Shown piece after piece: positions 55,170 to 64,000 of a stretch of DNA of 64,000 bases. The stretch lies in assembly GCA_020055645.1 (NCBI GenBank), contig CM034546.1, positions 82,584,001 through 82,648,000 of the forward strand, in the 5' to 3' direction. The position numbers and the translations under genes are program-made. The stretch is from Tomocerus qinae (lineage: Eukaryota; Arthropoda; Collembola; Entomobryomorpha; Tomoceridae). The notes beneath the pieces were generated by a model, which made no database searches, had not been told where the DNA came from, and saw nothing but the letters and a program-made list of their open reading frames with translations. How positions within the stretch are numbered: position 1 is the stretch's first letter; every line of letters starts with the position of its first letter.

Positions 55170-55768
55170 CAGATTCCTAGGCATCCATAGTATTCACGTC
55201 AATATTCATGGTTTGGTCATCCTCGAACTGGGGAAAAGGATTGGCTGGTGGCGTTTGGAGAATTATCGAGGAACCGTTTATTTTTCTCAGCTGACCCCCT
55301 TCCACTTGGAATAGTTCGCCGTCCACTTCAATCTGACTTTTGCTCTAGAAAGTTTTCACCTCTTGTTTCCTGCTTAGTGCTTCATTTCTATTCTGCTTGA
55401 TGAGCTTTCTATCCGCTTGGATGGCTGGAGGGAGATCTTCATTGATGTAGATCCTTGAGGTTGACCGACTGTTTTTAAGTTTATTTCCTGAGGTTGTCTT
55501 TTTCCAGCTTTGCTACTTTGGAATGAAGAAATTTCACTTCCGTAGTTAATGATTCCGATTTTTTATTGATGGTACTTAATTCTGCGAGTATTGTCTCTTG
55601 GCCGACTAACAGTTGCTGTAGCATTGTCTCTATATCCGGTTTAGAGTCAGCGATCCGAGGTTTTTTGGATTTATCAGCTGATTGAGAGAATTGGTTTGCA
55701 GTGTCCAAATATACGTCTAATGTAGTCTGACTCGGTCGTTTTGCAGGAGATCTGCCTATGGGCCCCAT
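55170..55768 (-). pseudogene. LINE ORF1 (coiled-coil protein)
   Basis: Starts at the ATG at 55768 (MGPIGRSPAKRPSQTTLDV). Residues 50-95 form a likely coiled coil (LQQLLVGQETILAELSTINK, then VKFLHSKVAKLEKDN). The frame breaks near 55481, and a shifted frame continues to about 55170 with VEGGQLRKINGSS. ORF1 proteins of LINEs bind the element RNA and often multimerise by coiled coils. No zinc knuckle is seen. Confidence 0.65.
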
Positions 55769-56510
55769 TATATTTGTTTCGGAATTTAGGAGTTGTTGTA
55801 ATATTCGAGATCAAGAGTTTCGACTGTATGGTGTAAATCTGATTCGTAAAAATGCTTTAAACTGTGATTAAAATTATAAAACTTTGAGAGCTGAAGAAAA
55901 TTCAACCGTTCGCGCCGGCCGCCCAAGGAGATCCCTATCCCGTTACTTTAATTAAAAGTGTAATGTAACACAATTGACCCAGTTATTTTATTTTAAATCT
56001 TAAAAGATTTGACACATATTCAAAGATGAAAACTGTATAGTACCACAAAATCTGTTTGTTTCATCTCATGTTTATTGAAACTATTTACTGATTTTTGAGT
56101 TTTTCCCTATCTTTTCTATGTTAAAATCTGACTTTCATAACATCATAAAACGATTTCTATGAAACAGAACGTTATTAAAATGCTCATGAGTTTCTGACTA
56201 TGAGAAGTATGTGCAGTAAAAAAAATCTAATGGTAATTACAGTAATTAGCAGTAAACGTACTTCTGCAGCTAATATTATTATGATATTTTCAATAAAATC
56301 TATTAGCATCAAGGTGTAGGTACCCTCCCATGTCAAAATATGAATTTCAAAAAATCAGAAAACGATTTCTCTATGAAACCGATCGTTATGAAAATGATCA
56401 TTTAAGGTTCTGACTATGAGATGAACATCCAGTAAAAATTTGAAAGTCGTAGGTTGAAGTTAAAGGGTACATGAAATGCTATTATTATAATGATACTGCC
56501 GTTATTTAGA

Positions 56511-58446
56511 TCCCTTGCTGTTTAAATGAAACTAGAACATTCTTACTTAGTATTACTAGAACAATCTTCCTTAGTATTACTAGAACAATCTTCCTTAGTA
56601 TTATTAGAACAATCTTCCTTAGTATTATTAGAACATTCTTCCTTGGTATTACTAGAACATTTTTTAGAACAATCTTCCTTAGTATTACTAGAATAATCTT
56701 CCTTAGTATTACTAGAACAATCTTCCTTAGTATTACTAGAACATTCTTCCTTGGTATTACTAGAACATTTTTTAGAACAATCTTCCTTAGTATTACTAGA
56801 ACAATCTTCCTTAGTATTACTAGAACAATCTTCCTTAGTATTACTAGAACATTCTTCCTTAGTATTACTAGAACATTCTTCCTTAGTATTACTAGAACAT
56901 TTTTTGAACATTCTTCCTTAGTATTACTAGAACATTTTTTGAACATTCTTCCTTAGTATTACTAGAACATTCTTCCTTAGTATTACTAGAACATTCTTCC
57001 TTAGTATTACTAGAACATTCTTCCTTAGTATTACTAGAACATTCTTTCTTAGTATTACTAGAACATTCTTCCTTAGTATTACTACAACATTCTTTCTTAG
57101 TATTACTAGAACATTCTTCCTTAGTATTACTAGAACATTCTTCCTTAGTATTACTAGGAACATTCTTCCTTAGTATTACTAGAACATTCTTCCTTAGTAT
57201 TACTAGAACATTCTTTCTTAGTATTACTAGAACATTCTTCCTTAGTATTACTACAACATTCTTCCTTAGTATTACTAGAACATTTTTTGAACATTCTTCC
57301 TTAGTATTACTAGAACATTCTTCCTTAGTATTACTAGAACATTCTTCCTTAGTATTACTAGAACATTCTTCCTTAGTATTACTAGAACATTCTTCCTTAG
57401 TATTACTAGAACATTCTTCCTTAGTATTACTAGAACATTCTTCCTTAGTATTACTAGAACATTCTTCCTTAGTATTACTACAACATTCTTCCTTAGTATT
57501 ACTACAACATTCTTCCTTAGTATTACTACAACATTCTTCCTTAGTATTACTAGAACATTCTTCCTTAGTATTACTAGAACATTCTTCCTTAGTATTACTA
57601 CAACATTCTTCATTAGTATTACTACAACATTCTTCCTTAGTATTACTACAACATTCTTCCTTAGTATTACTACAACATTCTTCCTTAGTATTACTACAAC
57701 ATTCTTCCTTAGTATTACTAGAACATTCTTCCTTAGTATTACTACAACATTCTTCCTTAGTATTACTACAACATTGTTCCTTAGTATTACTACAACATTG
57801 TTCCTTAGTATTACTACAACATTGTTCCTTAGTATTACTACAACATTGTTCCTTAGTATTACTACAACATTGTTCCTTAGTATTACTACAACATTCTTCC
57901 TTAGTATTACTAGAACATTCTTCCTTAGTATTACTACAACATTCTTCCTTAGTATTACTAGAACATTCTTCCTTAGTATTACTAGAACATTCTTCCTTAG
58001 TATTACTAGAACATTCTTCCTTAGTATTACTAGAACATTCTTCCTTAGTATTACTAGAACATTCTTCCTTAGTATTACTAGAACATTCTTCCTTAGTATT
58101 ACTAGAACATTCTTCCTTAGTATTACTAGAAGATTCTTCCTTAGTATTACTAGAACATTCTTCCTTAGTATTACTAGAAGATTCTTCCTTAGTATTACTA
58201 GAAGATTCTTCCTTAGTATTACTAGAACATTCTTCCTTAGTATTACTAGAACATTCTTCCTTAGTAATTCATAAGTTTAAATTTTGTTATTTAAAAATAA
58301 AAAGAAAAATTTAAAACATTTTGTAAACAATAAATTTTTGAAGTTTGTTTTAAATTAGTTTTCAAACAAAAAAATTTCTTCTCATGTTTTTGTGATTTCA
58401 AGAACCCTGTTATTAACCCCGTCAGTAGGACGGGTCACCATACTAG
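56511..58446 (+). mobile_element. Helitron E carrying a 24-bp minisatellite
   Basis: The 3' end has CCCGTC (58418-58423), a 5-base loop, GACGGG (58429-58434), eight bases, then CTAG (58443-58446) and T. This is like Helitron A and different from B, C and D. A candidate 5' end is TCCCTTGCTG at 56511 after A, only 18 bp past the end of Helitron D; it is uncertain. Nearly all of the interior is the 24-bp array. No Rep/helicase. Confidence 0.7.
56534..58266. repeat. 24-bp minisatellite, about 70 copies
   Basis: Unit ATTACTAGAACATTCTTCCTTAGT. Variant units (TACTACAAC, CATTGTTCC, a 16-bp CATTTTTTGAA spacer, ACAATCTTCC) are grouped in blocks, as expected from local duplications. Because the period is eight codons, long frames stay open on both strands (FLSITRTF repeats on +, VLVILRKN and NTKEECSS on -); I read these as by-products. 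Confidence 0.93.
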
Positions 58447-60045
58447 TAACAATATAATAAGGTAGTCAAATTTTGCCCGTTATCTGGTTTGATTGGCTTC
58501 CATGCTGCCCCGTATCACATGATATTGGATGAAAGGAGTAGCTTAGGCCTTCACCGCATGTTTACGAAACCACAACCGTGGGCCACTTTTATAGTATATG
58601 GTTAATGCACATCTTAACTAAGAAAAAACAATGTTTTTCTTGCTTGTGAAAGTTTAATCTATGACCCCTTTCAAAAGTTCCAAATCGAAAGGATGAAAAC
58701 ATATTTTTCCAATGTACGTAGTTTGGTTGCTTTTAGCTCCTACATCGTATTTTGGGTTGCATCGGCTGACGGCTTGCCACTTTTAAGAAAACATAATAAT
58801 ATTATATAGCAACTAGCCGGTCACAGGGCCCAGGCCCTGTTATAAATAAAGTAGTGTGTAATCCAGGACAATATTGTAAGATGGATAGAATGTACTTCTT
58901 CCCCTCACCCACCTGGTGCGTGAGGGGAAGCAGTATATTTACTTGGTCGGATAAAACAGAATAACACTTTGCAGCATAGATGTAAGTTGTAGGTAAACAT
59001 CCCACCAATGCAAAAGATGGAACATCCAACCCCATCCATCCCATCATCACCAAACACCCAAGAAAAGATCAACATAATATTATCCTGCCTATAATATTAT
59101 CCTGAAATTGTATGTCGTTAGTATTACTTATTAGTTTTTAATGTATATTTATATTGTGACTGTTGGTGAAGAGCGGTGATTGTTTTTATTAACTATCACC
59201 GATTTCGATTCGTGTAATTGAAGGGCCTATCTTGTCACTTGAATAAAGCTGAACTAACTAACTAACTAACTGCCCATCACCAATATCCAAATAAAGTTAT
59301 CCATCTAATACAGCCCATCGCCAGTTTCCAAATAAAGTATCATTACAGCCATCACAAACACATCCCTTTCAGCCAACTCAAACACCTGGATGGGGATGTT
59401 GGGTATAATGGATGGGATGCTTACATCTATGCTTGGCAGTATGCATAATGATGAGTCAGAGTAACGTAGACGTAACTTTATACCCCACGTCAAAAATGTA
59501 ACCATAATTGGTGACCAGAGTAAGTACCGATAGTCACAATAAAATTCCAACACAAAAATATTGGCCCTTGGTCGTAATAAGCTGAAGTTTTAGAAGTTTT
59601 ATTTTTTTGGTTTGGAATAATAATTACATATAGTACCGTAGATTCAAAACGTACACATTTGAAATAAAAAAAAATAGTTTATCACTTCATCCCGGTCTGA
59701 ATATTTTCTATTTAAGAATGGACTTAGCTTTTCTATTTAAGACGTAAAACATTTTTAATTTAACCTCCTATTAGCTTAAAACTATTTGCGAATTGAAAAA
59801 ATTATATTTTTAACATGAATAGCCAAATTTTAAACTTTCCTGCGTATAAAATAACAGCACAGCACGGTATATTAAATTGAAAGAAAGAATTTCAACTACC
59901 ACGTCTCACAACAGTGACTTTCATAATTTTATCACCGCGCATGTGTATGCATAAAACCAAGTTCCATCTGGATGGAATTTAGCATCTTTTGCAAATAAAT
60001 CAAACTGTCTTGTTAATACATTTTGAAATAACCGTACGGTGGCCG
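58447..60045. other. No gene; contains a LINE 3' tail
   Basis: Apart from the LINE tail at about 59110-59271, no repeat or exon is recognised. Short frames at 58802-59053 and 59305-59553 are unsupported. Confidence 0.4.
59110..59271 (+). mobile_element. LINE 3' end with (CTAA)n tail
   Basis: A 3'UTR-like segment ends GTCACTTGAATAAAGCTGAA followed by about five CTAA repeats. AATAAA plus a tetranucleotide tail indicates a heavily 5'-truncated LINE, from a different family than the (TTCTA) and (AATACC) tails elsewhere in the window. Confidence 0.6.
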
Positions 60046-60059
60046 AATGTTACAACATC

Positions 60060-60305
60060 CGTACACACAAACATACAACATACAAACATCCGTATATACA
60101 TTTGGATTACGTTTATATTATAGTCATGATACAAACATCCGTACATACAAACATTCCTATCACGTAAGTTTATATTATAGTCATGATACAAACATCCGTA
60201 CATACAAACATTCCTATCACGTAAGTTTATATTATAGTCATGATACAAACATCCGTACATACAAACATTCCTATCACGTAAGTTTATATTATAGTCATGA
60301 CTACA
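60060..60305. repeat. 58-bp tandem repeat, about 4 copies
   Basis: Unit starting ACAAACATCCGTACATACAA and ending TTATATTATAGTCATGAT. The inner copies are identical; the first is truncated and divergent. Confidence 0.9.
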
Positions 60306-60479
60306 CGTAAGTCGTCGGCTATGTGTACCAACAATATAAATGCAATAAAGCGGCCACGTAAGATGGCAGAATAGTAGCAATGCTATTCCTTACTACTTTT
60401 CTGAACTCTTACTACACGAGTGTATTGGTTTATTGCTGTTGGCTCACATATTATCCCCACCAACTAACTATTTTTGTAC

Positions 60480-60650
60480 AGAACAGATAGGAAGCCTATC
60501 CCTTCCATACTAACTTAGTTTCCATAGGGTTAGATTTGTCGCCCGTCCGGTGTGTGTTAAAATTGATTTTAATCTGTGAAAGCTATGTCACGCCCTACTG
60601 CCCTGTACGAAAGTCATTTTGGATATGATAGCTAGGCTGTTTCCAGTTTC
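60480..60650 (-). repeat. Inverted partner of 42240-42400
   Basis: Reverse complement of the repeat near the start of ABCA intron 2, here near its end. About 80% identity with small indels. Confidence 0.78.
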
Positions 60651-60949
60651 GCGGCAGGAATGTGAACAATATATAAAATTGGGTAATGGTTATTAACAGT
60701 CTGCACTCTGTACATGTTCAAAAAAATTGTCTTTTTATTAACCTCAATTGTAATTATCAATTATTGAAACGTAACTCCTTACAAATTAATGATAAAAACA
60801 TGAAGCTATGCGGATGATAGATAGTTGTTCGTAGTCTATCCGAGATGGTACATCCTATCCGAGACGCTATTCCCACCAAAAATAATTTCAAATTATTCAT
60901 GTAGTACATAGGAGTTGGGATAGGATCGGGAATAAAAAACAGGCCTTAT

Positions 60950-61105
60950 TCATTGTAAAAGGTCGTGTAATAGCTTGTTCGACAGCTGACTAGTTGGGTA
61001 ACACTTCGTAGCTGGTTAGAACGTCAAAAGTCAAGTCAATTTGGTTTCTAATAAAGCTAATCATAATTCTAAATAATATTTCCGTTTTGCAATGGCTGAT
61101 TTAAA
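60950..61105 (+). repeat. Fragment of the 39766-40288 MITE family
   Basis: Shares TCGTGTAATAGCTTGTTCGACAGCTG with the fragment at 41885-41920, and TTCCGTTTTGCAATGG with the complete copy near 40005. It lies just before ABCA exon 3. Confidence 0.55.
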
Positions 61106-61166
61106 TGTTATTTATTTATATATGGTTTAAAACATTTATTTCCTAATTTTCTATCGTATATTTCAG

Positions 61167-61403
61167 ATATTCTAGGTTTCCAATCGGAGTTGGAAATAGA
61201 GGCTTACAACAGACAATTGGCACTTCAAAGAGAAAATTCGTCAAACCCAGCAGACACAGTAACATTTGTGGGAGGAGTAATATTTCCCTCAGAGATGGCT
61301 GTGGACCCAGAAAACCATTTAGCATACAAACTAAGATTTGTTGACTCCAACTTTGTTACCGGTAGACATTTTCCTGAAAGAGAAGAGCCAGGCCCTGGCT
61401 TAC
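61167..61403 (+). CDS. ABCA transporter, exon 3
   Basis: A TATTTCAG acceptor precedes the 237-bp exon, which continues the phase of exon 2 and ends in phase 1 at a consensus GTATGT donor (61404). The peptide has FQSELEIEAYN, VTFVGGVIFPSE and LAYKLRFVDSNF...HFPEREEPGPGL. The 'FVGGVIF...YKLRF' block matches the conserved 'xAGIVFxx...YxIRx' segment in the first extracellular loop of ABCA proteins. The frame stays open past the donor for ten codons, but the donor is strong. The next exon is not in the window. Confidence 0.8.
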
Positions 61404-61786
61404 GTATGTTTAAATCAGCGGAAACCGATTAATTTTAATTAATATTTTCAATAATGTACCCCAACGCATACCTTCTTGTGCTAAATTAAGTGCATGGAGG
61501 TATGCGTTACCGGGATCTCGTTTCAGCATCTGTACCTGCTGATATGGGATTGTGTTCAGTTCCAGCACCTATTGAAAATAGACCAAATCTCCTTTCAGCC
61601 CCCTGCTGAAACGAGACGAAGAAAATTACAGTACCTGCTGAGACTAGACCATTCTGGTTTCAAAACCTATTTTTAAATGATTATAAAACATCATACCTCA
61701 ATATTGATATATCATAAATGATTGTCAATCATAATTAATTACTATAAAATTATAAATGCATCTTTATCATTATATATGCATTTACA

Positions 61787-63712
61787 ATGATTATAAATCA
61801 TTGTAAATGATTATAAATCATTGTAAATGATTATAAATCATTGTAAATGATTATAAATCATTGTAAATGATTATAAATCATTGTAAATGATTATAAATCA
61901 TTGTAAATGATTATAAATCATTGTAAATGATTATAAATCATTGTAAATGATTATAAATCATTGTAAATGATTATAAATCATTGTAAATGATTATAAATCA
62001 TTGTAAATGATTATAAATCATTGTAAATGATTATAAATCATTGTAAATGATTATAAATCATTGTAAATGATTATAAATCATTAGCACCCTTCAACGCAAG
62101 TAGCCAAAATCGATTAAAAAGCTAAAAACGCTAATAAAATTCTTAACTCCTTATTGCGCATGCGAAACGGATAGATTTTTGTGGCGCGAAAGGCTAATCT
62201 ATCGTCGAAACTTTATCCACTCCAACGTGGATAAAAAGGATAAAGTTTTTATTTACCTTCTTGATAAATGTGAGAAACCATGGTAACCAATTAATACTTG
62301 TTGGATACAGCTAAAATACAAACGACCCTTCAACGACCTAGCTAAATAATCTGTTATATCCAATAAGCTAAAATAGCTGTTGCCCTGATACTGAAGGGTG
62401 CTATTGTAAATGATTATAAATCATTGTAAATGATTATAAATCATTGTAAATGATTATAAATCATTGTAAATGATTATAAATCATTGTAAATGATTATAAA
62501 TCATTGTAAATGATTATAAATCATTGTAAATGATTATAAATCATTGTAAATGATTATAAATCATTGTAAATGATTATAAATCATTGTAAATGATTATAAA
62601 TCATTGTAAATGATTATAAATCATTGTAAATGATTATAAATCATTGTAAATGATTATAAATCATTGTAAATGATTATAAATCATTGTAAATGATTATAAA
62701 TCATTGTAAATGATTATAAATCATTGTAAATGATTATAAATCATTGTAAATGATTATAAATCATTGTAAATGATTATAAATCATTGTAAATGATTATAAA
62801 TCATTGTAAATGATTATAAATCATTGTAAATGATTATAAATCATTGTAAATGATTATAAATCATTGTAAATGATTATAAATCATTGTAAATGATTATAAA
62901 TCATTGTAAATGATTATAAATCATTGTAAATGATTATAAATCATTGTAAATGATTATAAATCATTGTAAATGATTATAAATCATTGTAAATGATTATAAA
63001 TCATTGTAAATGATTATAAATCATTGTAAATGATTATAAATCATTGTAAATGATTATAAATCATTGTAAATGATTATAAATCATTGCAAATGATTATAAA
63101 TCATTGTAAATGATTATAAATCATTGTATATGATTATAAATCATTGCAAATGATTATAAATCATTGTAAATGATTATAAATCATTGTATATGATTATAAA
63201 TCATTGCAAATGATTATAAATCATTGTAAATGATTATAAATCATTGTAAATGATTATAAATAATTTGTAAATGATTATAAATCATTGTAAATGATTATAA
63301 ATCATTGTAAATGATTATAAATCATTGTAAATGATTATAAATCATTGTAAATGATTATAAATCATTGTAAATGATTATAAATCATTGTAAATGATTATAA
63401 ATCATTGTAAATGATTATAAATCATTGTAAATGATTATAAATCATTGTAAATGAATATAAATCATTGCAAATGATTATAAATCATTGCAAATGATTATAA
63501 ATCATTGTAAATGATTATAAATCATTGCAAATGATTATAAATCATTGCAAATGATTATAAATCATTGCAAATGATTATAAATCATTGCAAATGATTATAA
63601 ATCATTGCAAATGATTATAAATCATTGCAAATGATTATAAATCATTGCAAATGATTATAAATCATTGCAAATGATTATAAATCATTGCAAATGATTATAA
63701 ATCATTGTAAAC
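61787..63712. repeat. 20-bp satellite, about 80 copies in two blocks
   Basis: Unit AAATGATTATAAATCATTGT, with a near-palindromic core ATGATTATAAATCAT. Blocks are 61787-62082 and 62403-63712. The left two-thirds is almost free of changes. From 63080 rightward GCAAATG and GTATATG variants appear, first in a 60-bp alternation of three unit types (63080-63240), then in a run of GCAAATG units (63480-63700). Confidence 0.95.
62083..62402. mobile_element. MITE inserted in the 20-bp satellite
   Basis: Begins AGCACCCTTCA and ends TGAAGGGTGCT, with ATT on both sides (62080-62082 and 62403-62405). Removing it and one ATT restores the satellite phase exactly. A 3-bp duplication would fit PIF/Harbinger- or CACTA-like elements; the ends do not decide. 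No ORF. Confidence 0.88.
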
Positions 63713-63744
63713 GAGATCCCGGTGTATGCTTTGGGGTACATTAT

Positions 63745-64000
63745 GGAATACATTAAAAGGGACATTAATCATTAGATATAAAATAGTATTAATAATGAAA
63801 ATGCTAATAGGCCTTTCCCACAATTCAAGGATAACACAGACAGGTATTGGAGTCATTTCAATACCTATTCATGTTAATTTGGTTACCGGCCACCAAGCAA
63901 TTGTGAGACTCATCTATTTTCTGTTGGTAATACTCAACCTTTGTATTGCCCATTGCGGAGTTGCACGGAATGTATACGGGACCCGATATCCGACTATACG
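63745..64000. other. ABCA intron 3, ending in a third foldback-arm copy
   Basis: No exon seen. From about 63971 the sequence TGTATACGGGACCCGATATC onward matches the outer end of the FB2 arm (45534) and continues to the window edge, so another FB2-type element or solo arm begins here. Confidence 0.65.

Larger units (their letters stand above)
51683..55935 (-). mobile_element. Near-complete LINE with 15-bp target duplications
   Basis: TATCCCGTTACTTTA flanks both sides (51668-51682 and 55936-55950). The element is 4.25 kb on the minus strand: a GC-rich 5'UTR, ORF1, ORF2 with endonuclease and RT, C-terminal Cys/His domain, and a 3' end with AATAAA and AATACC repeats. It resembles CR1/Jockey-type LINEs and the copy at 5.9-12 kb. 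ORF2 is broken by frameshifts near 53220 and 52740, and its catalytic motif is altered. Confidence 0.92.
50999..56493 (-). mobile_element. Helitron D, non-autonomous, host of a LINE
   Basis: The same family as B and C. The minus-strand 3' end is CCCGTTC-GGA-GAACGGG, CCTATTA, CTAG (50999-51002), beside host A at 50998. The 5' end reads TCATTATAATAATAGCATTT, ending at 56493 before host T. The last 150 bp resemble those of B and C (ACGATTTCT...ATGAAA, CAGTAAAAATTTGAAAGTCG). It has a short CCCCGTCATTTT array (51495-51655). A LINE inserted at 51683-55935 triples its length. Confidence 0.82.
41626..61166 (+). other. ABCA intron 2 (19.5 kb), filled with repeats
   Basis: Bounded by GT at 41626 and TTTCAG at 61161-61166. 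The phases of exons 2 and 3 agree (1 and 1), and the joined codon is GAT. Nearly all of it is mobile or tandem DNA, including a foldback element, two Helitrons and a full LINE on the opposite strand, and it also holds an unrecognised minus-strand ORF. Confidence 0.72.
61451..63744. mobile_element. Palindrome-ended element filled with a 20-bp satellite
   Basis: ATAATGTACCCCAACGCATAC at the left matches ATAATGTACCCCAAAGCATAC read in from the right, and CGGGATCTCGTTT is shared further in. The left end carries two additional hairpins (61463-61508 and 61516-61617). No target duplication is clear and no transposase is present. Between the ends lies a 20-bp array, itself interrupted by a MITE. Confidence 0.72.

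Noticed and set aside
56506-58274. ORFs of 112-166 residues in the 24-bp array, which could pass for repeat proteins
   Set aside because: The period is a multiple of three, so all stop-free frames stay open; both strands are equally open and there is no start context or splice site.
61404-61432. ORF continuing past ABCA exon 3 to a stop at 61432
   Set aside because: The GTATGT donor at 61404 is consensus, and ABCA proteins are far longer than this stop would allow.
61787-63712. Evenly spaced repeats suggesting a CRISPR array
   Set aside because: Units are head-to-tail at 20 bp with no unique spacers, no cas genes, and the DNA is eukaryotic.

Overview
The window looks like nuclear DNA of an AT-rich, repeat-laden invertebrate, most likely an arthropod. 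The signs are spliceosomal introns with GT-AG ends, Ty3/gypsy LTR and LINE-type retrotransposons, Helitrons, hAT-type elements and foldback elements, and no operon-like gene packing. I cannot name the species. Very little is host coding sequence. The one confidently recognised host gene is the 5' part of an ABCA-subfamily ABC transporter on the + strand: exon 1 at 41187-41402, exon 2 at 41481-41625, exon 3 at 61167-61403. A 19.5-kb intron between exons 2 and 3 is filled with mobile DNA.

Left part (1-16.3 kb). A minus-strand Ty3/gypsy element runs off the left edge (LTR 2496-2752, gag-protease, RT). A broken zinc-finger reading frame and the 3' tail of a LINE follow. Next is a second, plus-strand gypsy remnant (integrase C-terminus and a possible envelope-like ORF). 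A minus-strand LINE (5924-12036) is split by a Helitron (6628-9043) and by an element with inverted ends (10569-11398). Removing the Helitron restores the LINE reading frame exactly. A group of short, unrecognised plus-strand ORFs lies at 12154-14275, a probable 3'-terminal exon at 15485-15658, and a hAT-type MITE at 15706-16303.

Middle part (16.9-40.3 kb). A 6.8-kb foldback element (16917-23687) has roughly 1-kb arms of short tandem repeats and a perfect 9-bp target duplication. Two Helitrons are inserted head-to-tail in its loop. Then come an AT-rich 22-bp array, a 2.2-kb inverted-terminal-repeat element with a 12-bp minisatellite and 9-bp target duplication (26201-28429), a decayed satellite, two further inverted-repeat elements with 8-bp duplications, and a hAT element (33071-36300) full of nested MITEs. 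One MITE splits what looks like the N-terminus of the hAT transposase. More MITEs carry a recurrent GCGAAGC mini-hairpin core.

Right part (40.6-64 kb). The ABCA gene begins. Its second intron holds several palindromic elements, a second foldback element (45532-47603) that interrupts an unrecognised minus-strand ORF, a Helitron (50999-56493) carrying a near-complete LINE with 15-bp target duplications (51683-55935), and another Helitron built around a 24-bp minisatellite. After exon 3 there is a 20-bp satellite of about 1.6 kb inside a palindrome-ended element and interrupted by a MITE. The last bases of the window match the arm of the second foldback family.

The most striking theme is nesting with readable chronology, and the repeated pairing of tandem-repeat arrays with transposon ends in four element types.
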